Assembly: GCA_017549335.1 (NCBI GenBank)
Contig: JAFYVB010000036.1
Span: forward strand, 26,732 to 90,731
Length of the DNA: 64,000 nt
From: Clostridia bacterium
GTDB taxonomy: Bacteria; Bacillota; Clostridia; Christensenellales; Aristaeellaceae
Direction of reading: 5' to 3'
The notes beneath the pieces were generated by a model that did no database searches, was not told the DNA's origin, and saw only the letters and a program-made list of their open reading frames with translations. Position numbers and translations under genes: made by a program. Positions 42,035 through 51,510 of this stretch are shown piece after piece. How positions within the stretch are numbered: the stretch's first letter is position 1; the number at the start of each line of letters is the position of its first letter.

Positions 42035-42730
42035 TTAAATGCCGCGGATGGATGCAAGGGGCAGATAAGGCCGCAGAATGCCGATAAACCGCTGTAATTT
42101 CTCCTGAGAGGGCGGTGTAAGACCTTTGTGAAGAACTGCATCGGATTCCACATAAGGCTGTAAGAAGTATTTTTCGGCCCCCTGCAGCCACTTGCCTGTT
42201 TCTTCCATATCTTCGTCCCGGTGAAGCTCATCTGCAACGGTGGTGCGGAATTCAAAAGAAATTTTGTTTTCTTTTAAAAGCGCCGCGCTTTCGCGGACGG
42301 GGGAAAGATCAAAATGCGGTATGCCCACCGTCATGGCGTAACGGTCGGGAGCATTCTTGATATCCATGGCCACCATGTCCAGAAGCCCTTCATCGATCAG
42401 ATGGCGCAGCTTGTCGGGGTAGGTGCCGTTGGTATCCAGCTTTACAAGGAAGCCCATGGCGCGAACATGGAGGATAAAATCCCTGAGCTCATCGTGCATC
42501 AGCGGCTCGCCGCCCGTGATGCATACGCCGTCCAGCGTGCCCCGCCTTTTGTAAAGGAAAGCAAGCACGTCTTCGGCAAGGATGGGATTCTCCGGCGCAC
42601 GGCAGGCGTCCAGCAGCGAAGAATTGTGGCAGAAAGGGCAGCGCAGGTTGCAGCCTTGGGTAAAAAGCGTGCAGGCGGTGTGCTGCGGATAATCCAGCAG
42701 CGTGAGCTTCTGTAAACCGGCAAACAGCAT
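42035..42730 (-). CDS. nrdG: anaerobic ribonucleotide reductase activating protein
   Basis: Radical SAM enzyme that installs the glycyl radical on NrdD. 231 residues. The 4Fe-4S motif is CNLRCPFC (CxxxCxxC) with NSSLL after it; GGEPLMHDEL and KLDTNGTYPDKL are typical. It belongs to the NrdG2-like subtype (LQKLTLLDYPQHTACTLF). The start at 42730 follows AGGAGGGTGCAGAA. Upstream of nrdD rather than downstream, with its own terminator. A TATAAT box lies at 42766-42761. Confidence 0.93.
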   Translation of the reverse strand: MLFAGLQKLTLLDYPQHTACTLFTQGCNLRCPFCHNSSLLDACRAPENPILAEDVLAFLYKRRGTLDGVCITGGEPLMHDELRDFILHVRAMGFLVKLDTNGTYPDKLRHLIDEGLLDMVAMDIKNAPDRYAMTVGIPHFDLSPVRESAALLKENKISFEFRTTVADELHRDEDMEETGKWLQGAEKYFLQPYVESDAVLHKGLTPPSQEKLQRFIGILRPYLPLASIRGI

Positions 42731-42830
42731 TTCTGCACCCTCCTTTTTAAGCCGAGGATGATTATACCATCTTGGCAGCCGAAAAGGAATGGAAAAAAAG
42801 GTTAAAGAATGGATAAAGAGGGATATATTT

Positions 42831-45314
42831 TTATTTAGTCTGCGCATCAAAGGAAAGCGCGTCGGCGGATTTGGATTCGTCGGGGACGGCGCTGAAGAAA
42901 TCCTTGATGGAATCCCACAGACCGATGCCTGCAGCGGGGGTGCGCGCCTGGGCGATTTGCACCGATTGCGTGCCTTCCAGCAAAATGCCGTTTTGCAGCA
43001 GCTCCCGGTGCACGGGGATCACACGGTAGGTGTATACCGTGCCCGCGCGGGCTGCGGTATCGGCATAATAAAGCGTTTGACCTGCGGTGGCGTTCAGCTC
43101 GGTCAGCACAATGCTCTCGCCTGCGCTGTCCCGCTGGATGCGCAAAAGGGCGTTTTCTGCCGGGGTGATGCACAAAACCGGCGCGCCGCTTTCATTATGT
43201 GTAATATAGAAGGCTTTGGGGGATGCGGGCGGCTTCCACGCCGTTGAACGCTTGGAAAGCTTGTTGGTTTTGATGAATACTTCGGAATACTTGTAGGAGT
43301 CGGGGGTCAGATCGGTGGCCAGCATGGCTTCGCCCAACAGCTCGACGCTGGCACGGTCCACCGTCTGCCAGACGATGTTATCCACCGTGCGGAATGCGGG
43401 CTTGCTTTTGCCGGAATAGGCGGATTTGAAAAAACTTGCGGCCAGCGCCGCCGTATAATCGCCGCCTGACACCCAGGACGCCAGACGGTGATTCTGATCG
43501 GGATTGTCAAAGCCCATCCAGAAGGCGGTGGAGATCTCGGCGTTGTAGGCAGCCATCCAGATATCCCGGTTTCCGCCGTTTTCCATATTGACGGTGCCTG
43601 TTTTGCCGGCTACGGGGGTGCCGGCTGCCGAAAGCTTGGCGCCCGTGCCCGAAGACGTGACCGACTGCAGAAGGCTGGTCATCAGGTAGGCTGTTTCCTC
43701 GCTGAGAACCCGCTGTCCTCTTGAAAAGTGACGGTAGAGCACGTTGCCCTGCGCATCTTCGATCCTGCGGATGAAATAAGGCGTATAATACGTTCCGCCG
43801 TTGGCGAAAGGAACATAGGCGGCTGCCAGCTGTACGGGGGATACGCCGTAGGTCAGCGAGCCCAGCGCCAGTGAAAGCCCCCAGTCGCTGTCGGTCAGAG
43901 GGATCCCCACCTTCTCAAGATAGGCGCGCCCCGCACCGACGCCGATCTGATCCAGCATGCTGACGGCAGCCACATTCATGCTCCATTTGAGAGCCTCGCG
44001 CACGGTGACGTAGCCGTGATAGTTATAGCCTGCGTTGCGGGGCGCATAGCCGCCGGCAAAGGTGGTGGGGGTATCGTTCAGGACGGTGGCTGCGGTTGCA
44101 CCGTAGTTTTCGATGGCAGGAGCGAATACAGCCAGGGGCTTTAAGGCAGAACCGGGCTGACGGCGCATTTGCGTGGCGCGGTTAAGTCCTCGCTGAACGC
44201 TGTATTCCCGACCGCCCACAACGCATCGCACTGCGCCGCTTTCCGTATCGATGCACGCCATGGCGCTTTGCGCTTTTTCGCCGTCGGAGGCGTTTTCGGG
44301 GAAAACGGAGGCGGATTGGAACTGCTTGTCCGCAATGGCCTGATAGGCGGGGTCGAGCGCTGTGTAAATGCGGTAGCCGCTGCCCAGCAGCTGATCGCCC
44401 GAAATGCCCAGCAGCTGAGCGGCCTCATCCATGACGGCGTCCATATACCAGCCATAGGTGTTTTCGCGCACAGGCTGGGGGATGATCACAATCTCTTCCG
44501 CAATGGCTGCGGCGTGATCTTCGGGGGACAGCAGGCCGTTTTCCAGCATGGTATCAAGGATGTAACGGCGGCGGGAGGCATTGTTTTCCGCGTTCAGATG
44601 GGGTGCGTAAGCCGACGGCGCTTTGATGACGGCAGCCAGTGTGGCAGCCTGAGCAGGGGTCAGCGTGGCGGCGGTGGCGCCGAAATATGTGCGGGCAGCT
44701 GCCTCGATGCCGTATGCGCCGCGCCCGAAATACACATAATTCAAATACATTTCAAGGATCTCATCCTTGGTGCACTGCGCTTCCAGCTGCAGGGCAAGAT
44801 ACACTTCCTCCAGCTTTCGGGCAATGGTTTTTTCGCTGGAGAGATGCGTCAGCTTGACCAGCTGCTGGGTGATGGTGCTGGCGCCCTCGGAAAAGCCGCC
44901 CGAGCGGAGATTGGCCATCACCGCGCCGAAAATGCGCACGATGTCAAACCCCGGATGCTTGTAAAAGCGCAGGTCTTCGGCGGCGATAAAGGCGTTTTTG
45001 ACGTGATCGGGCACTTCGCTTAAACGGATGAGCGTGCGGTCTTCGCTGCCTTTGAGAACACTGACGACTTCATCGTTCCTGTCGTAAACGGCGCCTGTCT
45101 GCGCCACAGACGTGATGCGCTCAAGATCCAGTTTCTGCCAGGAGGGAACGTCAAAGATATAGTAGCCGGCAACAAGCGACAGGATGACCAGCGCGGAGAA
45201 TATCAAAAGGAAATTGCGCAGGAAGTGCCGTTTCTTTTTGCCTTCGTATCGGATCAGCAGTTTTTTGTCTTCCCGCTCCCGGAATTTATCCAGCTTTTTT
45301 TCTTCGCGGCGCAC
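42831..45314 (-). CDS. class A penicillin-binding protein (PBP1A-like)
   Basis: Bifunctional peptidoglycan synthase, about 827 residues. One N-terminal membrane helix (FLLIFSALVILSLVAGYYIF); glycosyltransferase family 51 domain with EDLRFYKHPGFD, GASTITQQLVK and KLEEVYLALQLE; transpeptidase domain with RQPGSALKP (active-site SxxK), SMN and KTGTVN; C-terminal Fn3-like module and linker. The start is probably GTG at 45314 (AAAGGGGTG upstream); GTG at 45323 is the alternative. Monocistronic. Confidence 0.93.
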   Translation of the reverse strand: MRREEKKLDKFREREDKKLLIRYEGKKKRHFLRNFLLIFSALVILSLVAGYYIFDVPSWQKLDLERITSVAQTGAVYDRNDEVVSVLKGSEDRTLIRLSEVPDHVKNAFIAAEDLRFYKHPGFDIVRIFGAVMANLRSGGFSEGASTITQQLVKLTHLSSEKTIARKLEEVYLALQLEAQCTKDEILEMYLNYVYFGRGAYGIEAAARTYFGATAATLTPAQAATLAAVIKAPSAYAPHLNAENNASRRRYILDTMLENGLLSPEDHAAAIAEEIVIIPQPVRENTYGWYMDAVMDEAAQLLGISGDQLLGSGYRIYTALDPAYQAIADKQFQSASVFPENASDGEKAQSAMACIDTESGAVRCVVGGREYSVQRGLNRATQMRRQPGSALKPLAVFAPAIENYGATAATVLNDTPTTFAGGYAPRNAGYNYHGYVTVREALKWSMNVAAVSMLDQIGVGAGRAYLEKVGIPLTDSDWGLSLALGSLTYGVSPVQLAAAYVPFANGGTYYTPYFIRRIEDAQGNVLYRHFSRGQRVLSEETAYLMTSLLQSVTSSGTGAKLSAAGTPVAGKTGTVNMENGGNRDIWMAAYNAEISTAFWMGFDNPDQNHRLASWVSGGDYTAALAASFFKSAYSGKSKPAFRTVDNIVWQTVDRASVELLGEAMLATDLTPDSYKYSEVFIKTNKLSKRSTAWKPPASPKAFYITHNESGAPVLCITPAENALLRIQRDSAGESIVLTELNATAGQTLYYADTAARAGTVYTYRVIPVHRELLQNGILLEGTQSVQIAQARTPAAGIGLWDSIKDFFSAVPDESKSADALSFDAQTK

Positions 45315-45388
45315 GTTATACACCCCTTTCGGCGGTAGTGTATCCCGGTTCGGGCGAAATCATTTACAATTTGGCCTTTGGTTATGCA

Positions 45389-45417
45389 TTGCCTGATAAC
45401 AGAAATTATGGTATACT
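45389..45417 (+). promoter_or_regulatory. promoter of the secreted protein gene
   Basis: TTGCCT at 45389-45394, 17-base spacer, TATACT at 45412-45417. Confidence 0.55.
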
Positions 45418-45454
45418 TTGTTTGGAAATCCCTGTGCGAAAGGAGAGGCTGTGC

Positions 45455-45982
45455 ATGAAAAAGCGCATTCTGGCGTTGCTGCTTGTGTGTATGCTGGGTG
45501 CTGCACCTGCCTTTGCCGCCAGCTATACGGCCAAGGTAAAGGGCGGCGCGCTGTTTACACTGCAATACGATGACCGTGCCTATGCGCTGGATCAGTACAG
45601 CTATTTGAACAGCGTTTTCAACGGAACGTGGTTCTTTATTTTATACAACGGACAGCATTCGGTGGATTGCGGTCTGGAGCATACCGACCGCGGCTTTGGC
45701 ACGACGCTGCGCGGTGCATCTCAAACGGTGCTGGATGAATATACGTCTGTTGTGTGCGCGGCGGCGAACGGAACGGCGGTTGAAATCTATTGGGCCGGCA
45801 AGCAGCCTTTCGTCATTGTTTCCGCAAACCGTCCCGGAATCGGTCAGGTATATTATGCCGAAACAGTGATCGGCGGCAATGCGGTGTATTTTGAAGTCTA
45901 CAATATGAGCACCGGTGCGGCGGACGAAAGCGGCCTGGCAGCGCTCAAGGAAGTTCTCAGCGGATTTTCCGCACTGAGGTAA
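45455..45982 (+). CDS. secreted protein of unknown function
   Basis: 175 residues: signal peptide MKKRILALLLVCMLGAAPAF with AA, cleaved probably before SYTAKVKG, then one beta-rich domain rich in Tyr and Gly with two Cys that could pair. I do not recognise a family. Start at 45455 because of AAAGGAGAGG; the upstream frame crosses the promoter. Own promoter and terminator: a single-gene unit. Confidence 0.7.
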   Translation: MKKRILALLLVCMLGAAPAFAASYTAKVKGGALFTLQYDDRAYALDQYSYLNSVFNGTWFFILYNGQHSVDCGLEHTDRGFGTTLRGASQTVLDEYTSVVCAAANGTAVEIYWAGKQPFVIVSANRPGIGQVYYAETVIGGNAVYFEVYNMSTGAADESGLAALKEVLSGFSALR

Positions 45983-45998
45983 TGCATATTATAAAGGA

Positions 45999-46027
45999 AA
46001 ACCGTCGGTGTTTACCGACGGTTTTTT
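45999..46027. terminator. bidirectional terminator
   Basis: AAACCGTCGGT pairs with ACCGACGGTTT around a four-base loop, followed by TTTTTTG. It separates convergent genes. Confidence 0.85.
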
Positions 46028-46035
46028 GTGTGCGA

Positions 46036-47430
46036 TCAATTGGCTTTGTTCAGCGGATTCCATTTTCCGCGTTTGTAATGAATGAGCAGAAGCACAAACA
46101 GCAGGATGTTGTGGGCGATCATACACGACCAGGCGGAGATCATCCCCATGCCCAGATACTTTGTGCAGATAAAGGTGCCCACGATGCGCACGCCCCACAT
46201 GCCCAGCACGTTATAGATAAAGGCGTTCATTGTATCGCCCACGCCTTGCAAAATCCCCTCGATGACGATGGATACGCCGTATACGGGCTCGGTGAGCGCC
46301 ACCATGCGCAGAACGGCGGCTCCCAAAAGGATCACGGCGGCGTCAGATGTGAACAGCTGCATCATGCCGGGGGCGAAGAGATAGAGCAATCCGCCCGAAA
46401 CAACCATCAGTGAAACCTCAATGAGGAGCAGCATCTGCGCCAGATCGCGCATACGGCGCTTATCCTTCATGCCCACGGTATTGCCGGCAAGTGTGGCGGC
46501 AGCCGCCTGCATACCGTAGCCGGGAATATAAAAGGCGGATTCCACGGTGTTGGCGATGCTGTGGGCGGCGGTGGCCACGGTGCCCAGTGCGTTGATCATG
46601 GAGGCGAAGGCGACGTAGCCAAAGGATGTGGCAAAACGCTGCAGCGCGGCGGGGAGCGCCACTTTCAAACAGGGGCGCAGCACGGTCATATCGGGCTTGA
46701 ACGTTTGCCCTTTGGGCGAAATGACGGGGTGCTTCCACAGTTTATAGGTCATGCCCAAACCGCCCAATGCTAAGGAAACCGCACTTGCGATGGCAGCGCC
46801 ATCGATCCCCAAGCCCGCACCGTACAGCGACAGGCTTTGCCCGAAAAACATCACCGTGCGTGCGGGATAAATCAAAATGAAATTCAGCACGATGTTGACG
46901 AGATTCATCAGAAGGCTGATGATCATAGGCGTTTTGGTATCACCCGATGCACGCAGCAGCGTGGCGAAAACCATGGAGGCCGCTCGCGGCAGCATGGGAA
47001 TATATAAAATGAAAAAGTAGCGGGCGGCGGCGTCTGCGATCCGGGGATCGGCGTGCATCCAAAGCGGGATCTGCTTGTGCAAAAGCAGGGGAATAACGGT
47101 AAAGACGATACCTGCCGCCAGCGTGACCGATACGGCCTGTGCGGAGGCCTGTTTGGCGCGCTTTTCGTTGCCTGCGCCGATCTCACGGGCAATGAAAAAC
47201 AAAAATCCCACGCCCAGCGCCATGACCGTGCCGCTGATCAGCCAGCCCAAGGTGGTGGTGACGCCCACGGCAGCTGTGGCTTCTGCACCCAGACGGCCTA
47301 CCATAGCGGCGTCGATATACTGCACTGCCGTCTGCAAAAGCTGTTCCAGCATGGTGGGCCATGAAAGCGCCCAGATGACAGGCAGGAGCGCTCCTTTTCC
47401 TTTTTTGAAAGAGGAAAGAATGTTTTTCAT
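46036..47430 (-). CDS. MATE-family efflux transporter
   Basis: 464 residues with twelve hydrophobic helices in two halves. Typical first helix start LLPVIWALSWPTMLEQLLQT with AVQYIDAAMVGRLGAEATAA, and the repeat VTTTLGWLISG. Exports drugs or metabolites with Na+ or H+ gradient; substrate unknown. ATG at 47430 with AGAGGT ten bases upstream; the preceding TTG (47433) is the alternative start. Confidence 0.9.
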   Translation of the reverse strand: MKNILSSFKKGKGALLPVIWALSWPTMLEQLLQTAVQYIDAAMVGRLGAEATAAVGVTTTLGWLISGTVMALGVGFLFFIAREIGAGNEKRAKQASAQAVSVTLAAGIVFTVIPLLLHKQIPLWMHADPRIADAAARYFFILYIPMLPRAASMVFATLLRASGDTKTPMIISLLMNLVNIVLNFILIYPARTVMFFGQSLSLYGAGLGIDGAAIASAVSLALGGLGMTYKLWKHPVISPKGQTFKPDMTVLRPCLKVALPAALQRFATSFGYVAFASMINALGTVATAAHSIANTVESAFYIPGYGMQAAAATLAGNTVGMKDKRRMRDLAQMLLLIEVSLMVVSGGLLYLFAPGMMQLFTSDAAVILLGAAVLRMVALTEPVYGVSIVIEGILQGVGDTMNAFIYNVLGMWGVRIVGTFICTKYLGMGMISAWSCMIAHNILLFVLLLIHYKRGKWNPLNKAN

Positions 47431-47468
47431 CAAATGCAGTACCTCTGGGAAAATCGTTTACAGGCGAA

Positions 47469-47497
47469 AGCATACCGCATCCGTGGGGGAATGTCAA
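47469..47497 (-). promoter_or_regulatory. promoter of the MATE gene
   Basis: Minus strand TTGACA (47497-47492), 17-base spacer, TATGCT (47474-47469). Confidence 0.65.
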
Positions 47498-47574
47498 TGT
47501 TTTTGTAAAGTCTGTATAGTCATCGCGGGGAATGTATGATATACTTAAAAATACCAAAGAAGGAGGGGAAAGGG

Positions 47575-47820
47575 ATGCGCTGCGGATGCCTTGAGTGCGG
47601 TGCTTTTATGGTACACGCCGAGGATAAGGATATTTGTGTATGCCCCGATTGCGGCTGGCGCTGTGAAGCCTGCCTTGGCACCAATACGGTGGTAAGCAAG
47701 GAAAGGCTGAAGGATCTGAAATTTATCCAGTGGATCGCCCGCGATATAGAAAAGGCGCAGGACGCCATTGATAAAGGAAACCCTGTGGAGGATGAGGAGG
47801 ACGCTGACGCATGGCGGTAA
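47575..47820 (+). CDS. small zinc-ribbon protein
   Basis: 81 residues with seven cysteines in CxxC-type pairs (MRCGCLECG, CVCPDCGWRCEAC), so probably binds one or two zinc ions; then a helical part (LKDLKFIQWIARDIEKAQDA) and an acidic tail. No family function is known to me. Start at 47575 with GGAGGGGAAAGGG upstream. It overlaps the TSUP gene by ten bases, which suggests co-translation. Confidence 0.7.
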   Translation: MRCGCLECGAFMVHAEDKDICVCPDCGWRCEACLGTNTVVSKERLKDLKFIQWIARDIEKAQDAIDKGNPVEDEEDADAWR

Positions 47821-48566
47821 CGGCCTCGATGTATCTGATCGTGCTGCCGCTGTGCTTTTGCGCGGCGGTGATTGACGCCATTGGCGGCGGAGGCGGATTG
47901 ATCAGCCTGCCGGCCTATATGGTGGCGGGACTGCCTGCCAATCTGGCTTCGGGCAGCAACAAGCTTTCGGCGTCCTTTGGCACGCTGATCGCTGCCGTCA
48001 AGTTCCTCAGAAGCAAAAAAGTACTGTTGCTGCCCGCGCTTTTTGCGGTGGCAGGCGCCATTCCCGGTGCTTATCTGGGCGCGGAGCTGCTGGCAAGAAC
48101 GCCTGAGCATATTCTGAAGCTGGTGCTGCTTTCGGTGATCCCGTTCATGGCGCTGGTGATGCTTCTCAAACGCAACGCTCCCGAACGCAAGCTGCGGATG
48201 ACCCGCGGAAAGTATGCGCTGTGCGTGCTGACGGGGCTCGTGATCGGCTTGTACGACGGCTTTTGCGGACCGGGTACGGGAACGCTTCTGATCATGGGCT
48301 TTACATGGATCGTGGGGATGGATACCGTAACGGCCTCGGGCAGTGCAAAGATCGTAAATCTCGCATCCAATATCAGCGCGCTGATCTCGCATGCACTGAA
48401 CGGCAATATTCTTTTTGCTTTGGCTGTGCCTGCCATGCTGTGCGCGGCTGCGGGCGGATATCTGGGCTCGTATCTGGCCATCAAAAAGGGCGCAAAATTT
48501 GTGCGCATCGTCATGCTCCTGATGATGATCGCGCTGGTGATCAAACTGTTTATCGATTATCTGTAA
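47811..48566 (+). CDS. TSUP-family (TauE/SafE) membrane transporter
   Basis: 251 residues, about eight helices. Family features: IDAIGGGGGLISLPAYM near the N-terminus with the following GLPANLASGSNKLSASFGT, and the second repeat GLYDGFCGPGTGTLLIMGF with TASGSAKIVNLASNISAL. These transport sulfite, sulfoacetate or related sulfur anions; the exact substrate is unknown. GGAGG lies before the ATG in the zinc-ribbon gene. Confidence 0.88.
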   Translation: MAVTASMYLIVLPLCFCAAVIDAIGGGGGLISLPAYMVAGLPANLASGSNKLSASFGTLIAAVKFLRSKKVLLLPALFAVAGAIPGAYLGAELLARTPEHILKLVLLSVIPFMALVMLLKRNAPERKLRMTRGKYALCVLTGLVIGLYDGFCGPGTGTLLIMGFTWIVGMDTVTASGSAKIVNLASNISALISHALNGNILFALAVPAMLCAAAGGYLGSYLAIKKGAKFVRIVMLLMMIALVIKLFIDYL

Positions 48567-48579
48567 GTGAGGTTTTTAT

Positions 48580-49476
48580 ATGGAAAGAAAACCCCGCATG
48601 ATCGCCGTGGTGGGTACCAATGCCTCGGGCAAAAGCGGCCTTGGCATTGCGCTGGCCAAGCATTTCGGCGGCGAGGTGATCTCTGCCGATTCCCGTCAGG
48701 TCTATAAGGGGCTTGATCTTGGCAGCGGCAAGGTGACGGAAGAGGAAATGCAAGGGGTCAGACACCATCTCCTGGACGTGTGCGAGCCCGGACAGTTCTT
48801 CTCCATGGCGGATTTTCAGCGTCTTTCCTATGAGGCGGCGGATGACATCATTGCCCGCGGAAAAACGCCCTTTATCGTAGGCGGCACCGGGCTGTATGTG
48901 GATTCTGTGTGCGACGGGTATCTCTTGTCTGATATTGAGCCTGATCTCAAATATCGCCGCGAGCTTGAAAAGCTGGAGACCGAGGCGCTTTTTGCCATGC
49001 TTTTAAAGGCGGATCCCGATACCGGGATCGATCCCCGCAACCGTAACCGCGTAATGCGCGCGCTGGAAAAAATGCACGACGGCGATATCCGTACCGATAC
49101 CAAAGCGCCGCGCTACGACGTGCTGCGGTTGGGCGTTACGTGGGATCGGGAAACGCTGTGCCGCCGCATTGACGAGCGGCTGGAAAAGCGTATGGACGAG
49201 GGGATGCTCAGCGAAGTCCAGAGGCTGATTGACAGCGGCGTGACCCGGGATTTTCTCTACAGGCTGGGGCTTGAGTATCGCTATATCATGCAGTATCTCC
49301 TTGGCGAGATCCCCCAAAAGGAAGTCATGCTGGACGAGCTTGCCAAGGCCATCAAGCGCTTTGCCAAGCGGCAGATGACCTGGTTCCGCCGGGACAAGAG
49401 CATCATCTGGCTGGATATGCAGGCTGATCCCTTCGGGCAGGCGAAGGCGGAGATCGAAAAATTCCTGCAGGCGTGA
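48580..49476 (+). CDS. miaA: tRNA dimethylallyltransferase
   Basis: Transfers dimethylallyl to A37 of tRNAs that read U-starting codons. 298 residues. P-loop GTNASGKSGLG, DSRQVYKGLD, HHLLDV, GGTGLYVDS, the RNRVMRALE segment and the C-terminal KRFAKRQMTWFRRD are all standard. 13 bases after the TSUP gene. No mutL or hfq neighbour. Confidence 0.95.
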   Translation: MERKPRMIAVVGTNASGKSGLGIALAKHFGGEVISADSRQVYKGLDLGSGKVTEEEMQGVRHHLLDVCEPGQFFSMADFQRLSYEAADDIIARGKTPFIVGGTGLYVDSVCDGYLLSDIEPDLKYRRELEKLETEALFAMLLKADPDTGIDPRNRNRVMRALEKMHDGDIRTDTKAPRYDVLRLGVTWDRETLCRRIDERLEKRMDEGMLSEVQRLIDSGVTRDFLYRLGLEYRYIMQYLLGEIPQKEVMLDELAKAIKRFAKRQMTWFRRDKSIIWLDMQADPFGQAKAEIEKFLQA

Positions 49477-49507
49477 TACGAATAAAATAAAAGACAGAGA
49501 GGATTTA

Positions 49508-50590
49508 ATGATGAAGAAGCTGAGAATCGGTATGGTTGGCGCCGGCAATATTGCCAAGACCCATCTTGCGGCTTATCGCAATGTGGAAAATGCGGAAATC
49601 GTAGCGATCTGCGATATCAACGCCGACCGTTTGGCTGCCACCGCTGCGAAATTCGGCATTGAAAAGACCTATACCAGCGAAACGGAAATGCTGAAAAATG
49701 AACAGCTGGACGCCGTTGACGTATGCGTTTGGAACTGCAATCACGCGGTTTGTTCCATCGAAGCGCTGAACGCCGGCAAGCATGTTTTGTGTGAAAAGCC
49801 CATGGCTACCAACGCTGCCGAAGCGCAGGAAATGCTGGATGCCGCGAAAAAGAATAATCGCCTGCTGATGATCGGCTTTGTTGTGCGCTTCTGCGACGAG
49901 TCCAGAATCACCATGGACTTTATCAATAACGGCTATCTGGGCGATATTTACTACTCCAAGGCCACCTACCTGAGAAGGCACGGCGCTCCCGGCGGCTGGT
50001 TCTGTGATAAGTCCCGTTCTGCCGGCGGCCCTGTGATCGATCTGGGCGTTCACGTGATCGACATCACCCGCTACATGATGGGCAAGCCCAAGGCGCTGAG
50101 CGTTTATGCCTCCACCGCCGACCTGCTCAAGAACAGACCTTACCTCAAGACTGACGTGGGCTGGAAGCCCGATGACGCCAGGAAGGACGATATCTACGAC
50201 GTGGAAGACTTCGCCGTGGCGCTGATCAAATATGAAGGCAACAAGACCACGCTGCTGGAAACCAGCTACAGCCTCAACGGCCAGTCTGCCGTCAATAAGG
50301 AACTGTTTGGCACCAAGGGCGGCGTGAAGCTTTGCCAGAAGACCCACGATAACCCCACCACCATGACCATCAGCACCGTCGTTAACGATTATCTGGCGGA
50401 TATCACCCCTGACATTAACCGTTATATTGACCATAAGGAACAGTTCACCGCCGAAATGGAGCACTTTGTGGATTGCTGCCTCAACGGCACACCCTGCAAT
50501 GCCTCTGCCGAAGACGGCCTTGAGATCATGAAGATCCTTGACGCCATCTACGAATCCGCCAGAACCGGCCACGAAGTTATCATCAAGTAA
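49508..50590 (+). CDS. Gfo/Idh/MocA-family oxidoreductase
   Basis: 360 residues, NAD(P)-dependent sugar or inositol-type dehydrogenase. Rossmann motif GMVGAGNIAKTHLAAYRN, catalytic EKP (HVLCEKPMATN), and the second-domain DLGVHVIDITRYMMG with active-site His. Start at ATG 49508 or 49511, with AGAGGATTTA upstream. Followed after 20 bases by a TIM-barrel isomerase, which forms a probable sugar or polyol catabolic pair; the sugar is unknown. Confidence 0.88.
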   Translation: MMKKLRIGMVGAGNIAKTHLAAYRNVENAEIVAICDINADRLAATAAKFGIEKTYTSETEMLKNEQLDAVDVCVWNCNHAVCSIEALNAGKHVLCEKPMATNAAEAQEMLDAAKKNNRLLMIGFVVRFCDESRITMDFINNGYLGDIYYSKATYLRRHGAPGGWFCDKSRSAGGPVIDLGVHVIDITRYMMGKPKALSVYASTADLLKNRPYLKTDVGWKPDDARKDDIYDVEDFAVALIKYEGNKTTLLETSYSLNGQSAVNKELFGTKGGVKLCQKTHDNPTTMTISTVVNDYLADITPDINRYIDHKEQFTAEMEHFVDCCLNGTPCNASAEDGLEIMKILDAIYESARTGHEVIIK

Positions 50591-50610
50591 GATACCTATC
50601 GGAGGATTCT

Positions 50611-51462
50611 ATGTATAATTTCCCCATCGGAGCCATGCTTGACTCCTTCAGAATGGAAACCCGCGAAGCGGTGAAGGCTGCTGCTGCCATTGGTGTGCAG
50701 GGTCTGCAGATGTACGCCACCAGGGGCGAAAATTCTCCTGAGAACCTGACCGGCGAAAAGCGCAAGGAGCTGCTACGCTTTGTGAAGGACAACGGTCTTG
50801 TTTTCTCCGCCATCTGCGGCGATCTGGGCAAGGCCTTCATCTACCGCGAAAGAAATATTGAGCTGATCGATAAGTCCAAGCGCATCATGGAACTGGCCAA
50901 GGAGCTGGAAACCGACGTGGTGACCACCCACATCGGCGTAATCCCTGCGGATAAGACCTGCGATCGCTATAAGATCATGCAGGAGGCGGCCTACGAGCTT
51001 GCGCAGTATGCCGACGGTATGAACGCGCATTTTGCCATTGAGACCGGCCCTGAAGTGGCTGTTACCCTCAGAGCCTTCCTGGATGATCTGCACTCCACCG
51101 GCGTTGCCGTCAATATGGATCCTGCAAACTTCGCCATGGTCACCAGGGATGACCCGGTCAAGGCTGTTTATACCCTGGGCAAGTACATCGTTCATACCCA
51201 TGCCAAGGACGGCGTCAATCTCAAACTCTGCGATCCGGAAAGCGTGTATTCCGAAATGGATCACGGCGCCTGGGACAGCGAGCCTGCCTTCAGGGAAGTG
51301 CCGCTGGGTCAGGGCGCGGTGGATTTCCCCGCCTACCTCAAGGCGCTGGAGGACGTGGGCTTCAAGGGGTTCCTCACCATCGAGCGCGAGGTGGGCAGCG
51401 ATCCCGCCGGCGATATCCGCATGGCTGCCGACTATCTCAAGAGCCTGATCAAAAAGTACTGA
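50611..51462 (+). CDS. sugar phosphate isomerase/epimerase (TIM barrel)
   Basis: 283 residues. Ligand blocks: VTTHIGVIP, FAIETGPEVAVT (Glu), VAVNMDPANFAM (Asp), YIVHTHAKDG (His) and FLTIERE (Glu). Same fold family as the protein at 35105 but clearly distinct. GGAGGATTCT precedes the ATG. Second gene of the pair with the Gfo/Idh oxidoreductase; terminator follows. Confidence 0.86.
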   Translation: MYNFPIGAMLDSFRMETREAVKAAAAIGVQGLQMYATRGENSPENLTGEKRKELLRFVKDNGLVFSAICGDLGKAFIYRERNIELIDKSKRIMELAKELETDVVTTHIGVIPADKTCDRYKIMQEAAYELAQYADGMNAHFAIETGPEVAVTLRAFLDDLHSTGVAVNMDPANFAMVTRDDPVKAVYTLGKYIVHTHAKDGVNLKLCDPESVYSEMDHGAWDSEPAFREVPLGQGAVDFPAYLKALEDVGFKGFLTIEREVGSDPAGDIRMAADYLKSLIKKY

Positions 51463-51472
51463 TTCATAAACT

Positions 51473-51510
51473 AAGCCTCCTCTGGCGGTGTGCCGGGGAG
51501 GCTTTTTTTA
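51473..51510. terminator. terminator
   Basis: AAGCCTCC (51473-51480) pairs with GGAGGCTT (51497-51504), inner GGC/GCC; TTTTTTTA on the plus side. It overlaps the stop of the DUF3343 gene. Confidence 0.85.
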
